DNA from: Bacteroidota bacterium | GTDB taxonomy: Bacteria > Bacteroidota > Bacteroidia > JAFLBG01 | DNA length: 64,000 nucleotides | Direction: 5' to 3' | NCBI GenBank assembly: GCA_017303975.1 | Contig: JAFLBG010000003.1 | Coordinates: 1 to 64,000, forward strand | Part shown: one piece after another, positions 43,413-51,420 of the stretch | Numbering within the stretch: position 1 is the first letter of the stretch | How the letters are laid out: every line of letters begins with the position of its first letter | Position numbers and translations under genes: made by a program | The notes under the pieces: generated by a model | Told to the model about the DNA's origin: nothing | Databases searched by the model: none | The model's input: the letters and a program-made list of their open reading frames with translations, nothing else

Positions 43413-45225
43413 CAAACTATTCTTATTTCTTATTTCTGTTTTTTTATTTCTTGCTTCTTTGTGTCATTCACAGTCAAATGTAGATGAACAATTAGCGCAG
43501 CAATATTTTCAGAATAAAGAGTTTGAAAAGGCTTTAGTTTATTTTGAAAAATTGTTTGCTAAAAATCCTATTACGTATTACGAAAACTATTTAAGCTGTT
43601 TGGTAGAGCTAAAAGATTTTAAGTCCGCAGAGAAAGTAGTTAAACGTATTGTGAAACAGAATCCATTAACACTCCGCTACAATGTTGATTTAGGTTGGCT
43701 TTACAGATTACAAGGCGAGCAAAATAAAATGAAAGAGGAGTTCGAAAAAGCAATTAAGCAATTGCAGCCAAGTCAAGAGCAGGCAGAAGATCTAGCACAA
43801 GCATTTATGAAAATTAAGGAGTGGGATTATGCAATTGCAACATATAAAAAAGCGCAGCGAATGATGAAGGATATGTATCCTTATAATTTCGAATTAGCTG
43901 AAGTACATGCGGCTAAAGCCGATTGGGCAAGTATGATAAATGAATATTTAGATTTGTTGGAGTTGAATGAAGGATATTTACAAAGTGTGCAGAGTGCTGC
44001 AATTACATTTTTAGGCAAAGAGAATGACGACAAGAAAATAGAAATAGTTAAAACCGAACTGCTAAAAAGAATTCAAAAATCATCGGACAATGTTGTTTTT
44101 TCTGAATTGCTAATTTGGTTACAAATGCAACAGAAGGATTTTGAAGGAGCTTTATTGCAGGCAAAAGCATTGGATAAAAGAAAAAAAGAAGAGGGGAGAA
44201 GGATAATGAGTTTAGCAGATATATTTACCTCGAATGGTGCTTATGATTTGGCAATAAAGGCATATGAATTTGTTATTGCCAAAGGGAATCAGAATGAAAA
44301 CTATATAAATGCACGCATGCAATTATTGGATGTGTTGTATAAAAAAGTTGTGGAAAAGGGAATATACACAACGCAAGATATTGTAAGCTTAGAAGCCAAT
44401 TATATTCAAACACTTACAGATATTGGCAAATCGGCTTCTTCCGTTAATTTGCTAAAGTCATTAGCACACATACAAGCGTTTTATTTGAATAAGAATCAAG
44501 ACGCTATCGGGCTTTTGCAGGAGGCAATTGCTTTGCCGGGCGTAAATAGTGTTACACAAGCAGAATGCAAGCTAGCGTTAGGTGATGTGCATTTGTTTAA
44601 AGGAGATGTTTGGGAAGCATCGTTAACGTATTCACAAGTAGAAAAGGCTTATAAGTACGATGCAATAGGACAGGAGGCTAAATTGAAAAATGCAAAAATT
44701 TCATACTACACCGGAGATTTTAAATGGGCGCAAGCTCAGTTGGATGTGTTGAAAGGCGCTACTTCAAAATTGATTGCTAATGATGCTATGGATTTATCCT
44801 TGTTAATTGCAGATAATTTAGGATTAGATACTAATACGGCTCCGCTGTTGTTATTTGCGCAGGCTGACTTGTATTTTTTTCAGACAAACTACTCCAGTGC
44901 ACTTGCAAAATTAGATTCTATTAATTTGTTATTCCCTAATCATACATTGGATGATAATGTACTTTTTAGAAAGTATCAAATTGCTTATAAGCAAAGTAAA
45001 TACGATAGTTGCGCTATGTATTTAGAAAAAATAATTGCGAATTATAGTTACGATATTTTGGCTGATGATGCCACATTTTTGTTGGCAGAATTGTACCAAC
45101 AAAAATTAAATAATAAAGAAAAGGCAATGGCAATGTATCAAGATGTGTTAACAAAGTTTCCGGCCAGTTTATTTGTGGTAGAGGCTCGTAAGCGTTTTAG
45201 ATTGCTTAGAGGCGATGGGATTTGA
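43402..45225 (+). CDS. periplasmic tetratricopeptide-repeat protein
   Basis: A 607-residue protein with a signal peptide (LFLFLISVFLFLASLCHS) and about eight to ten TPR-like helical pairs along its whole length (for example AQQYFQNKEFEKALVYFEKL and the later YQQKLNNKEKAMAMYQDVL). It has no membrane segment after the signal peptide, so it is probably periplasmic or loosely attached. Overlap with the lipoprotein gene suggests a scaffold partnership. A hairpin with a T run follows 57 bp downstream. The exact role (cell envelope assembly, transport or gliding) cannot be deduced. Confidence 0.83.
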   Translation: MKTNKLFLFLISVFLFLASLCHSQSNVDEQLAQQYFQNKEFEKALVYFEKLFAKNPITYYENYLSCLVELKDFKSAEKVVKRIVKQNPLTLRYNVDLGWLYRLQGEQNKMKEEFEKAIKQLQPSQEQAEDLAQAFMKIKEWDYAIATYKKAQRMMKDMYPYNFELAEVHAAKADWASMINEYLDLLELNEGYLQSVQSAAITFLGKENDDKKIEIVKTELLKRIQKSSDNVVFSELLIWLQMQQKDFEGALLQAKALDKRKKEEGRRIMSLADIFTSNGAYDLAIKAYEFVIAKGNQNENYINARMQLLDVLYKKVVEKGIYTTQDIVSLEANYIQTLTDIGKSASSVNLLKSLAHIQAFYLNKNQDAIGLLQEAIALPGVNSVTQAECKLALGDVHLFKGDVWEASLTYSQVEKAYKYDAIGQEAKLKNAKISYYTGDFKWAQAQLDVLKGATSKLIANDAMDLSLLIADNLGLDTNTAPLLLFAQADLYFFQTNYSSALAKLDSINLLFPNHTLDDNVLFRKYQIAYKQSKYDSCAMYLEKIIANYSYDILADDATFLLAELYQQKLNNKEKAMAMYQDVLTKFPASLFVVEARKRFRLLRGDGI

Positions 45226-45282
45226 AGGAATTTTGAGTGGTGAAGGAAATGCTGGTTAAGAGAGAGTCAAGAATTGAGCAAT

Positions 45283-45310
45283 AAGAAACTGGTGAAGGTG
45301 TTTCTTTTTA
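45283..45310 (+). terminator. probable terminator after the serS operon
   Basis: AAGAAAC (45283-45289) and GTTTCTT (45300-45306) form a 7-bp stem with a 10-nt loop followed by TTT. It lies 57 bp after the TPR stop and before a promoter-like element for the next gene. Confidence 0.5.
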
Positions 45311-45359
45311 GGCTAGTTAGAGGGAGGGCAACAATATAATTAAATATGAGTAATCAATT

Positions 45360-45367
45360 TAATTTTG
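45360..45367 (+). promoter_or_regulatory. -7 element for the DUF4286-rsmA unit
   Basis: TAATTTTG matches TAnnTTTG. The transcript would start near 45374, giving a leader of about 25 nt. No clear -33 element is visible. Confidence 0.4.
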
Positions 45368-45398
45368 CAACTTTTTAACTGAGATAAAATTTATTAAT

Positions 45399-45713
45399 AT
45401 GATAATTTATAACGTTACAGTAAATATTGATGCCGATGTACACGATGAATGGCTACATTGGATGAAAAGTGTGCATATTCCCAACGTATTAAGTACAGGG
45501 TGTTTCTTGGATAATAAAATTTGCAAAGTATTGGTTGATGAAGAAAAAGGCATCACTTATTCTATTCAATATACATGCGCAAATATGGATAGTATGAAAC
45601 GCTATCAACAAGAGTTTGCTGCTGCAATGCAAAAAGAACACATGGAGAAATATGCAAATAAGTTTGTGGCTTTTAGAACACTATTGGAAGTTGTAAGCAA
45701 TCAAAAAGTATGA
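45399..45713 (+). CDS. DUF4286-like small protein
   Basis: A 104-residue protein with a ferredoxin-like outline: strand IIYNVTVNIDADVHDEWLHW, helix, strand ITYSIQYTC, helix and C-terminal strand. It matches the DUF4286 pattern widespread in Bacteroidota (YNVT-N-x-(D/E)-x-x-x-x-(E/D)-W-x-x-W(M/L)), whose function is unknown. It overlaps rsmA by 4 bp (ATGA), so the two are translationally coupled, hinting at a link to ribosome maturation or a shared regulation. Confidence 0.85.
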   Translation: MIIYNVTVNIDADVHDEWLHWMKSVHIPNVLSTGCFLDNKICKVLVDEEKGITYSIQYTCANMDSMKRYQQEFAAAMQKEHMEKYANKFVAFRTLLEVVSNQKV

Positions 45714-46486
45714 GTCTAGTTCGTGCAAAAAAATACTTAGGACAACATTTTTTACGAGATGAGAATATTGCTCGTAAAATTGTTGCTAGCTTAACACTGT
45801 TAAATGAGTACCCTCGTGTAATAGAAGTGGGGCCTGGAATGGGTGTACTTACAAAGTATTTAGAGGAACAACAAACTATTTCTTATACTGCTATTGATTT
45901 AGATAGTGAGTCGATTGAGTTTTTGAAAAATAAATATCCTGATAAAGCCACTTGTTTTATATATGCAGATTTTTTAAAAACGCAGCTTGATACTATTTAT
46001 TCTCAACCATTTTTGGTTCTTGGAAATTTCCCTTACAATATATCGTCACAAATTTTATTTCATGTAATTGAATATAAACATTTGGCAATGGAGGTTGTGG
46101 GTATGTTTCAAAAGGAAGTAGCGGTAAGGATTGCTGCCAAACATGGAAATAAAGATTACGGAATTCTTTCTGTGCTATTACAAGCTTATTACGACATTGA
46201 GTATTTATTTACCGTTCATGAGAATGTATTTTCTCCCCCGCCAAAGGTTAAGTCGGCTGTAATTCGATTAAAAAGGAATAGTGCAGCCGATTTGGGTTGC
46301 GATGAAGTATTGTTTAAAGATGTTGTAAAAACAGGCTTTAACCAGCGGAGAAAAACATTACGCAATTCACTTAAAAAATTTACTATAAAACCAAATTTTG
46401 GTTCCCATGTTTTTTTCACAATGCGACCCGAACAGCTATCCGTTGCTGATTTTATAAGTCTTACAGAGATGATAGAAAAAAAGTAA
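45710..46486 (+). CDS. rsmA: 16S rRNA dimethyladenosine methyltransferase
   Basis: RsmA (KsgA) dimethylates two adjacent adenosines (A1518 and A1519 in E. coli numbering) near the 3' end of 16S rRNA during late 30S assembly. The 258-residue protein shows the N-terminal KKYLGQHFLRDENIA, SAM motif EVGPGMGVLTKYLE, catalytic loop LGNFPYN (NLPYN in E. coli) and the C-terminal FNQRRKTLRNSLKK. Length and order fit the family. It overlaps DUF4286 by 4 bp and ends 6 bp from the convergent hydrolase gene. Confidence 0.96.
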   Translation: MSLVRAKKYLGQHFLRDENIARKIVASLTLLNEYPRVIEVGPGMGVLTKYLEEQQTISYTAIDLDSESIEFLKNKYPDKATCFIYADFLKTQLDTIYSQPFLVLGNFPYNISSQILFHVIEYKHLAMEVVGMFQKEVAVRIAAKHGNKDYGILSVLLQAYYDIEYLFTVHENVFSPPPKVKSAVIRLKRNSAADLGCDEVLFKDVVKTGFNQRRKTLRNSLKKFTIKPNFGSHVFFTMRPEQLSVADFISLTEMIEKK

Positions 46487-46492
46487 TGCTCT

Positions 46493-48523
46493 TTATTTTT
46501 CTATTCTAAGTATAGATTTTGAAATAATTTTATCGTCAAGTTGTATTCTAATTGTATAAAATCCTTCTGGAATGTATTTAGTAAACTCAAGTTGGTGAAT
46601 TCCAGAAGTATAAAATTCGTTTGTAATTATAGTGCTCGTTAATTCCCCTAATGTATTATATAATTCTGCTGTTACTTTGGAGGCTTTATCTAACCTAAGT
46701 TCCAGAACTGTGTTGTTTGAAAATGGATTAGGGTAGATTGATAAATATTTGTCAGCCTCTGTTTCTGTTACGGAGCTGGGGTTTGTATAAATTAGTTTTG
46801 ATGTAGTTTTGCTTCCGCATGGATTGCTTATGGTAAGTGAAAAAGTTGTAGAGGTGCTATTTGTTATTACGGCAGAAATAGAAGTTGTGGTAGCTCCTGT
46901 ACTCCACAAATACGAACAGCTTGAGCAACTGCCGGAAGCAGAAAGAGTAACTGTTGTTCCGGAATTTACATTTGTTGGTCCGTTAATAGAAACGCCATTT
47001 ACATTAGGAGCACAATACGTAAAGCCTGTGGCGAAAGCACTTTCGTTATGCAGTGTATCTATGGCAGTAACTTTATAACTTACTTTTTTAAATGGTGCAG
47101 GAACAGCATTTTTATCAGTATAGTAAGGCAAATTATCGTAGGTTATAAATCTTATTTTTTCTGCAAGGCTTGTGCTTACGGTAGCACCGGTATCTCTATA
47201 TATTACATATCTGTATGCACCTTCGCCATCTGTTGCAGTTGTAGGTGGTGTCCAAATTAAATCTAAATCCAATCCATTAACAGCAGTTGTAATTGAAAGA
47301 CCTGAAGGACTATTGGGCTTTACATTGTCTTTCCATGTCATGGTAGGTTGCAAGCTGTAATATTGATAGTATCTTACGCTCAACGAATCTTTTATTTTTT
47401 TATGGTTATATAAAATAGAGTTCGCACTGTAAAAACAGCTGCCTTTAATATCGTTTGCGTAGGAGCCTCTATTTAATCTAATTTGTTTGGTTATTTCGCT
47501 GATATTCCAATTAGAGCCTAATGGATTGAGGTTTTCACTTGCATGGCCAATAAACAAAAGGCTATTGGTGCTCGGTACAGCACTCCACCATTGAGCCAGC
47601 ACACTATAGTTTGCAACAGAGTTCCCAATTTTCCAGTAGAGCTGAGGCATGGTATAATCAACATATCCCATTTTATGCCAAAGTCGAGAATCGCAGTATA
47701 GGTCGTCATAGCTTTCTAATCCTGATGTTGCAGAGCCAAGTGCATCGTTGCTTTGGTTACGCCAAATTCCAAATGGGCTCACTCCAAATTTCACTCTTGG
47801 TTTGTAATGATTGATGGTGTCTTGCACCATTTGTATAAACAGATTTACATTATCTCTTCTCCAGTTGTTTTGATTTGTAAATCCTCTTGGGTCGGCCGCA
47901 AATGCTGCATTGTCATTAAATGGATTTCCGTTTGGATATGGATAGAAATAATCGTCAAAGTGAATGCCATCAACAGCATAACGCGTAATAATGTCTTTAA
48001 TCACGGAACACACATACTTTCTTGCTTGCGGCAAACCAGGATTCAGATATTTTACATTCCCATACGTTACACACCAAGTGGGCTGAGTAACAGAAATATG
48101 TGAGTTGCTGATATTACTACCAGAAATGCTTACAACTGCTCGAAATGGATTTAACCAGGCGTGTAATTCCATTCCTCTTTTTCTACATTCGTTAATGGCA
48201 AAAGCTAATGGGTCGAATGAATTTGGTGGAGGTGTGCCCTGTGTGCCCATAAGCCATTCAGACCAAGGTTCGATAGAGCTTTGGTAAAATGCATCACACG
48301 AAGGTCGTACTTGAAAAAAAACAGCATTAATTCCAGCTGATTGCAGGCTGTCTAGTATTTCACGCAACTCACTTTGTTTAGCGTTAGATGAGGTGGATGA
48401 TGGCCAATCGATATTATAGACAGTTGCTATCCAAGCCCCTCGTAGTTCTCGTTTTGGGGCTTGTGCGTATATAATATGAAATGAAAATAGTATTAAAAAA
48501 AGAAGTTGTAGTTTTTTTTGCAT
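46493..48523 (-). CDS. glycoside-hydrolase-like (GHL10/DUF187) protein with T9SS sorting domain
   Basis: A 676-residue secreted protein from ATG 48523 (signal peptide KKLQLLFLILFSFHIIYA); another in-frame ATG five codons upstream is less suitable. A TIM-barrel glycosidase-like domain (about 22-370, with ELRGAWIATVYNIDWPSS, MELHAWLNPFRA, DGIHFDDYFYPYP and MGYVDYTMPQLYW) matches the GHL10 family that acts on carbohydrate or peptidoglycan-like polymers. Fibronectin-like and Ig-like domains follow, then a type A T9SS sorting domain (about 600-676, LSIYPNPFSNNTVLEL). Acidic residues in IHFDDYF are the likely catalytic region, but substrate is unknown. Last in a run of five same-strand genes. Confidence 0.87.
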   Translation of the reverse strand: MQKKLQLLFLILFSFHIIYAQAPKRELRGAWIATVYNIDWPSSTSSNAKQSELREILDSLQSAGINAVFFQVRPSCDAFYQSSIEPWSEWLMGTQGTPPPNSFDPLAFAINECRKRGMELHAWLNPFRAVVSISGSNISNSHISVTQPTWCVTYGNVKYLNPGLPQARKYVCSVIKDIITRYAVDGIHFDDYFYPYPNGNPFNDNAAFAADPRGFTNQNNWRRDNVNLFIQMVQDTINHYKPRVKFGVSPFGIWRNQSNDALGSATSGLESYDDLYCDSRLWHKMGYVDYTMPQLYWKIGNSVANYSVLAQWWSAVPSTNSLLFIGHASENLNPLGSNWNISEITKQIRLNRGSYANDIKGSCFYSANSILYNHKKIKDSLSVRYYQYYSLQPTMTWKDNVKPNSPSGLSITTAVNGLDLDLIWTPPTTATDGEGAYRYVIYRDTGATVSTSLAEKIRFITYDNLPYYTDKNAVPAPFKKVSYKVTAIDTLHNESAFATGFTYCAPNVNGVSINGPTNVNSGTTVTLSASGSCSSCSYLWSTGATTTSISAVITNSTSTTFSLTISNPCGSKTTSKLIYTNPSSVTETEADKYLSIYPNPFSNNTVLELRLDKASKVTAELYNTLGELTSTIITNEFYTSGIHQLEFTKYIPEGFYTIRIQLDDKIISKSILRIEK

Positions 48524-48558
48524 AGTGGTTAGTGTCAAACAAAAATGAATTTAACGCT

Positions 48559-49674
48559 TTATTTGCTTTGAAGCAAGAGTTTAAAGCATTCGCTAATATT
48601 CTGTAGCCCCATTTGCAATTCTTCTTTAGATGGCCAGCCGTATCCTATTCGCATATATCTTTTATCTTGCTCGAACCAATGTCCTGGGCCTACAAAAGTT
48701 CCAAATTTTTTGTTTAGTGTTTGGTAAAAAAGTTCTATATCAATTTTTATTTCTTGTTTAATTCTCGGAAAGCAAACAACACCGCCAACTGGTTCAATCC
48801 ATCCTAGGTAAGGATTATTTAGCATCCAAGTATCTAAAATTTTTCTTTTTTCGGCTACTTCAAGTTTTACATTTTCTAAAATTGTAGTTTTGTTTTGTAA
48901 AAACTGGTAAGCAATTTCTTCATCTACAACTGAATTACAAACATAAATTTGTTCTTTGGCTGCTAAAAAAAGTTCTTGAAGGTTAGTGTCACGCGTAATA
49001 ATCCACCCAATACGAATTCCTGGCAATCCATAGGCTTTTGACAAAGAGGAAACGCTAATTACTTTTTCTGATAATTCAGCCGCGATAGGTAGTTTTTGGG
49101 AGAATGATAAATCACGGTACGTTTCATCAACCAGCAGGTATAAATTGTTTTTTTCTGCCAATGCAATTAATTTATTTAAGTCTTCATCGGAGATTATTGT
49201 TCCTGTTGGATTATGGGGTGCTGTAATACTAATGTATGCAGTGTTTTTTTTAATTGATTTTTCAACCTCGTTGATGTTTAATTTGAAATTGTTGTCAAAC
49301 GATAGATTCAAATAGCTTATTTCGCAGCCTATTGCTTTAGGCGTTTCGATATTAGTTGCATAATTGGGTCTTACAACCAATATGTGAGAGTCTTTTTCAA
49401 GCAAGGATGTAGCAACAATGAATAAGCCTGCAGCCGCACCTGCCGTAACAAGAACATCTGTTGGTTTTAGTATGCTGCTTTCTGAAATAATGGAAGCACA
49501 TAATTCTTGTTTCCCAACGTGGTGTCCATAACAAAGAGTTAGCGTAGATATGTCAATTTTCAAATTTTTTAGTACCGCATCCGTAAAAGAACTTTCGGTA
49601 AGATTGTATTTAATGTTTTCATATCCCATTTGTTCAGGAGATTCAATTTCAATGGGCATTCTTGTGTATTTCAT
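48559..49674 (-). CDS. PLP-dependent class I/II aminotransferase
   Basis: A 371-residue aminotransferase. Cofactor features are visible: PHNPTG, (D/E)-T-Y (LLVDETYRDL) for the pyridoxal ring, the Schiff-base Lys in VSSLSKAYGLPGIRIGW, and a C-terminal Arg region (MRIGYGWP) for the substrate carboxylate. The N-terminus SPEQMGYENIKYNLTES resembles a group of Bacteroidota aminotransferases related to capreomycidine synthase-like or alanine-type enzymes. Substrate cannot be assigned. The gene lies 9 bp after an acylphosphatase gene on the same strand. Confidence 0.86.
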   Translation of the reverse strand: MKYTRMPIEIESPEQMGYENIKYNLTESSFTDAVLKNLKIDISTLTLCYGHHVGKQELCASIISESSILKPTDVLVTAGAAAGLFIVATSLLEKDSHILVVRPNYATNIETPKAIGCEISYLNLSFDNNFKLNINEVEKSIKKNTAYISITAPHNPTGTIISDEDLNKLIALAEKNNLYLLVDETYRDLSFSQKLPIAAELSEKVISVSSLSKAYGLPGIRIGWIITRDTNLQELFLAAKEQIYVCNSVVDEEIAYQFLQNKTTILENVKLEVAEKRKILDTWMLNNPYLGWIEPVGGVVCFPRIKQEIKIDIELFYQTLNKKFGTFVGPGHWFEQDKRYMRIGYGWPSKEELQMGLQNISECFKLLLQSK

Positions 49675-49683
49675 AAGAAAAAT

Positions 49684-49959
49684 TTAAATCGAAACGCCAA
49701 AAACCTTATAGTACTTTGGCTCTGCATCACTAACATTTACTGAATCTACAATAGCTTGCGGAGGTCCTTTTTTACACCACTCGATTAATTTATTTAATTG
49801 AGTTTCTTCTCCTTCCGCTTCAATATAAACGCTGCCATTTGGTTGATTGCGCACCAGTCCTTTTAATCCTAAACCTTCTGCCAGTTCGCGTGTAAGTGCT
49901 CTGAAATATACTTTTTGAACTTTTCCTGTAACTATTATAGATATTGCTTTGAATGCCAT
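49684..49959 (-). CDS. acyP: acylphosphatase
   Basis: A 91-residue acylphosphatase that hydrolyses acyl phosphates such as carbamoyl or acetyl phosphate. Catalytic Arg20 lies in the GKVQKVYFR loop and Asn38 in GLVRNQPNGSVYIEAEG, both intact. The usual GVQG in the phosphate loop is KVQK, an unusual pair of lysines. It lies between a STAS-like gene (3 bp upstream) and an aminotransferase, so it is part of an operon. Confidence 0.92.
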   Translation of the reverse strand: MAFKAISIIVTGKVQKVYFRALTRELAEGLGLKGLVRNQPNGSVYIEAEGEETQLNKLIEWCKKGPPQAIVDSVNVSDAEPKYYKVFGVSI

Positions 49960-49962
49960 AAA

Positions 49963-50364
49963 CTATCGAACTACTAATGCTTTTTTTTCAATTGTTTTTG
50001 CCCAAGCCAAACCATCTTCGTAATTGGTAAATACTTTGGTTGGCACTTTGGGTTTAAAGGTGGCTAAATAAAAACTTGCCAATAGTTTCAATCCTAATGA
50101 TTTTACAATAAATACATCTGCTATGCTATATTGCTCATATTCATTATCTGCTTGGTACGAAAATGCTTCTTTACTGATGTGTCCTAGGTTGATATTACCA
50201 AGTTCAATCATGGAAATGTATTTCGTGTTTGAGATTTTTTCAAAAATCAACTTATTTATTGAGACAAGGTCTGCTTTCTCAATGTTTACGCCCTCTTTCA
50301 AGGTAACGTGAACAACGTTGTCTGTTATAGTAACATCAGCTATTTTGGAGGTAAACGAAATCAT
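49963..50364 (-). CDS. STAS/SpoIIAA-like protein
   Basis: A 133-residue protein whose outline fits the SpoIIAA/STAS-like group found in many Bacteroidota: a beta strand (NVVHVTLKEGVNIEKADLV), a helical segment SINKLIFEKISN, the strand KYISMIELGNI, a central helix-rich ADVFIVKSLGLKLLASFYLAT, and the C-terminal KVPTKVFTNYEDGLAWAKTI. No phosphorylatable Ser is obvious. Function unknown. It lies between the UDP-glucuronate decarboxylase-like gene (3 bp) and acyP (3 bp), so it is likely co-transcribed with them. Confidence 0.65.
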   Translation of the reverse strand: MISFTSKIADVTITDNVVHVTLKEGVNIEKADLVSINKLIFEKISNTKYISMIELGNINLGHISKEAFSYQADNEYEQYSIADVFIVKSLGLKLLASFYLATFKPKVPTKVFTNYEDGLAWAKTIEKKALVVR

Positions 50365-50367
50365 TTA

Positions 50368-51348
50368 TTATGCAAATTGTCTATGTTCTTTTTTAAATAA
50401 TTCTTCTTTGGGTAAATTTTTAAAATACTCAAATGTTATTTTCAATCCTTCTGCTCTAGCTACTTTAGGTTCCCACCCTAGTATTTGTTTGGCTTTTGTT
50501 ATATCTGGCTTACGTTGCTTTGGGTCGTCAACCGGTAGTGGTAACGAAATTAATTTTTGGTTGGCACCAGTCAGTTTTAAAATTTCTTCTCCAAACTCTT
50601 TTATCGTAATCTCTGCCGGATTTCCGATGTTTACGGGGTTTGCGTAATCACTCAGCAATAGTCTGTAAATACCTTCCACAAGGTCATCCACATAGCAAAA
50701 TGAGCGTGTTTGAGAGCCATCTCCAAACATGGTTAAATCTTCGCCTCTAAGTGCTTGGCCAATAAACGCAGGCAATACACGTCCATCATTTAAACGCATA
50801 CGCGGTCCATAGGTGTTGAAAATTCTAATTATTCTAGTTTCTAGTCCATGATAGGTATGGTATGCCATTGTCATGGCTTCCATAAATCGCTTAGCTTCGT
50901 CATATACCCCGCGCGGCCCAACAGGGTTTACATTCCCCCAATACTCTTCTGTTTGTGGATGCACTATTGGGTCTCCATACACCTCGGATGTAGAAGCAAC
51001 CAATATGCGCGCTTTTTTTGCTTTGGCTAAACCAAGTAGATTGTGAGTGCCTAATGAACTTACCTTTAAGGTTTGAATAGGTATTTTTAAATAGTCAATT
51101 GGGCTAGCCGGTGATGCAAAATGTAAAATATATTTTAAATCGCCCGGTACATATACAAATTTTGAAACATCGTGATGGTAAAATTCAAAGTTGGGAAGCT
51201 TAAATAGGTGTTCAATATTTCGAAGGTCGCCTGTTATAAGATTGTCCATTGCCACCACATAGTAGCCTTCTTTTATAAATCTATCGCATAAGTGGGAGCC
51301 CAAAAAGCCCGCAGCACCTGTGATTAAAACTCGTTCTTGTTTCGACAT
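50368..51348 (-). CDS. UDP-glucuronate decarboxylase-like NAD-dependent epimerase/dehydratase
   Basis: A 326-residue SDR-fold nucleotide-sugar enzyme. The Rossmann start ([19 protein letters not shown]), a substrate segment with [19 protein letters not shown], Tyr/Lys catalytic pair in [20 protein letters not shown] and the C-terminal [16 protein letters not shown] match UXS, which converts UDP-glucuronate to UDP-xylose and CO2. I start at the ATG 51348; an in-frame ATG ten codons upstream lacks support. It heads the five-gene run (UXS-like, STAS-like, acyP, aminotransferase, GHL10). UDP-xylose use in surface polysaccharide is inferred. Confidence 0.88.
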   Translation of the reverse strand: MSKQERVLITGAAGFLGSHLCDRFIKEGYYVVAMDNLITGDLRNIEHLFKLPNFEFYHHDVSKFVYVPGDLKYILHFASPASPIDYLKIPIQTLKVSSLGTHNLLGLAKAKKARILVASTSEVYGDPIVHPQTEEYWGNVNPVGPRGVYDEAKRFMEAMTMAYHTYHGLETRIIRIFNTYGPRMRLNDGRVLPAFIGQALRGEDLTMFGDGSQTRSFCYVDDLVEGIYRLLLSDYANPVNIGNPAEITIKEFGEEILKLTGANQKLISLPLPVDDPKQRKPDITKAKQILGWEPKVARAEGLKITFEYFKNLPKEELFKKEHRQFA

Positions 51349-51420
51349 GGTTGGTTTACTTGCCCTAAATTTAAGCAAAACGTTTTAGTAGGGAAAATAA
51401 ATTTTGGAGGGGACCTGTAA

